From an archaeon (GTDB taxonomy: Archaea; Hydrothermarchaeota; Hydrothermarchaeia; Hydrothermarchaeales; JALUUU01), in NCBI GenBank assembly GCA_027021185.1, contig JALUUU010000248.1, positions 1-5,583 of the forward strand: 5,583 bases of DNA, given 5' to 3'. The notes beneath the pieces were generated by a model. That model ran no database searches. It worked only from the letters and a program-made list of their open reading frames with translations, and was not told the DNA's origin. Shown here in pieces: positions 4,984 to 5,583 of this stretch (the first letter of the stretch is position 1; every line of letters begins with the position of its first letter). A program made the translations under genes and the position numbers.

Positions 4984-5583
4984 TAGGGGTGCTGCTGGGG
5001 ACTATAACCGGGTTAACCCCTGGGCTCCACGTGAACACCGTCCTCGCCATAGTCCTCCCCCTCGGCGCCGTCCTGCTTGATCACCTAGCCGTTAGAGATG
5101 TCGTGGCATTCATAGTATCCATGAGCGTCACCCACACCTTCGTTGATTTCATCCCCGCTGTGCTTGTGGGGGCTCCCAAGGAGGACAGTGTTCTATCAGT
5201 GCTCCCCGGCCACAGACTCCTGAGGCAGGGCAGGGGATACGAGGCGGTGAGGTTGACCGTCCTGGGCGGTGTGGGAAGCGTTGCCGTGGCGATAACGGCT
5301 CTGCCCATGGCCGTTGTTCTCCTGCCGGTTATCTACTCCTCCATCAAAACAGTCCTCCCCTACATCCTCCTGGGCGTCCTGGGATACATGGTAGTGACCG
5401 AGAGAACGCCGTTGAAGATGTTCTATGCCGCGGTCATCATCGCCTATTCAGGGATCCTGGGAGTCGTGATCCTCGGCCACTCCTCTTTCTCGGGCAGCGA
5501 CGCCCTCTTCCCCACCCTGACAGGGCTCTTCGGCGTGAGCACCCTGCTCCTCTCCGCGAGGGTAGGGGACACGATACCGAATC
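4956..5583 (+). CDS. Archaeal TctA-like permease, 3' end beyond the window
   Basis: The frame stays open to the window edge, giving the first 209 residues of a very hydrophobic polytopic protein. Conserved-looking motifs are TPGLHVNT (21-28) right after the first helix, HTFVDFIPA (60-68) and GAPKEDSVLSVLPGHRLL (72-89). These match my memory of the archaeal COG1784/DUF112 branch of the TctA family, the large membrane subunit of tripartite tricarboxylate transporters. Full-length members are about 400 residues, so about half is present. Archaeal members of this branch are usually found without TctB and TctC partners, and none is seen here. The substrate is unknown. The start is GTG 4956, with GGGAGGG upstream, reading LETLSLVMIG. 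It overlaps the OB-fold gene by 28 bases, so it belongs to the same operon as the Nudix gene. The truncation comes from the window edge, not a mutation. Confidence 0.85.
   Translation, partial: MLETLSLVMIGVLLGTITGLTPGLHVNTVLAIVLPLGAVLLDHLAVRDVVAFIVSMSVTHTFVDFIPAVLVGAPKEDSVLSVLPGHRLLRQGRGYEAVRLTVLGGVGSVAVAITALPMAVVLLPVIYSSIKTVLPYILLGVLGYMVVTERTPLKMFYAAVIIAYSGILGVVILGHSSFSGSDALFPTLTGLFGVSTLLLSARVGDTIPN

Noticed and set aside
5081..5308. Minus-strand open frame at the right end
   Set aside because: It lies antisense to the open permease frame, which has recognisable TctA-like motifs.

Overview
The window reads as an archaeal, most likely euryarchaeal, chromosome segment. The grounds are class III (QXXXE) pilin-type signal peptides with a dedicated archaeal prepilin peptidase, a DUF2101-type membrane protein, an archaeal TctA-like permease, heavy use of ATA, AGG and AGA codons, GGTGAT/GGAGG Shine-Dalgarno sequences, and TATA-type promoters placed for leaderless or nearly leaderless transcripts. 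A genus cannot be named. Thermococcus-, Methanococcus- or Methanobacterium-like lineages, or an uncultured relative, would all fit.

Positions 15-3745 (+ strand) form a pilus locus. A short pilin-like protein (15-236) ends in a hairpin plus T-tract. A TATA-like element then precedes a second short pilin (310-498), followed almost without gaps by an EppA-type prepilin peptidase (500-1588), three larger class III pilin-like proteins (1585-2067, 2058-2567, 2564-3049) and a DUF2101-like four-helix membrane protein (3056-3745). Four of these junctions touch or overlap by a few bases, which suggests one translationally coupled operon. The peptidase should process all five pilin precursors. No assembly ATPase or TadC-like platform protein is in the window, so those should lie further left or elsewhere.

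Positions 3760-4131 (- strand) hold a convergent gene for a membrane-anchored Hsp20/alpha-crystallin-like protein. It shares an AT-rich divergent promoter (about 4152-4165) with the next operon.

Positions 4190-5583 (+ strand) are a second tightly packed operon: a Nudix hydrolase, a membrane-anchored OB-fold protein, and the first 209 codons of a TctA-like (COG1784-type) permease cut by the window edge. The permease was identified by reading the open frame by hand. No RNA genes, CRISPR arrays, insertion sequences or long repeats were seen, and no intergenic stretch exceeds 300 bases.
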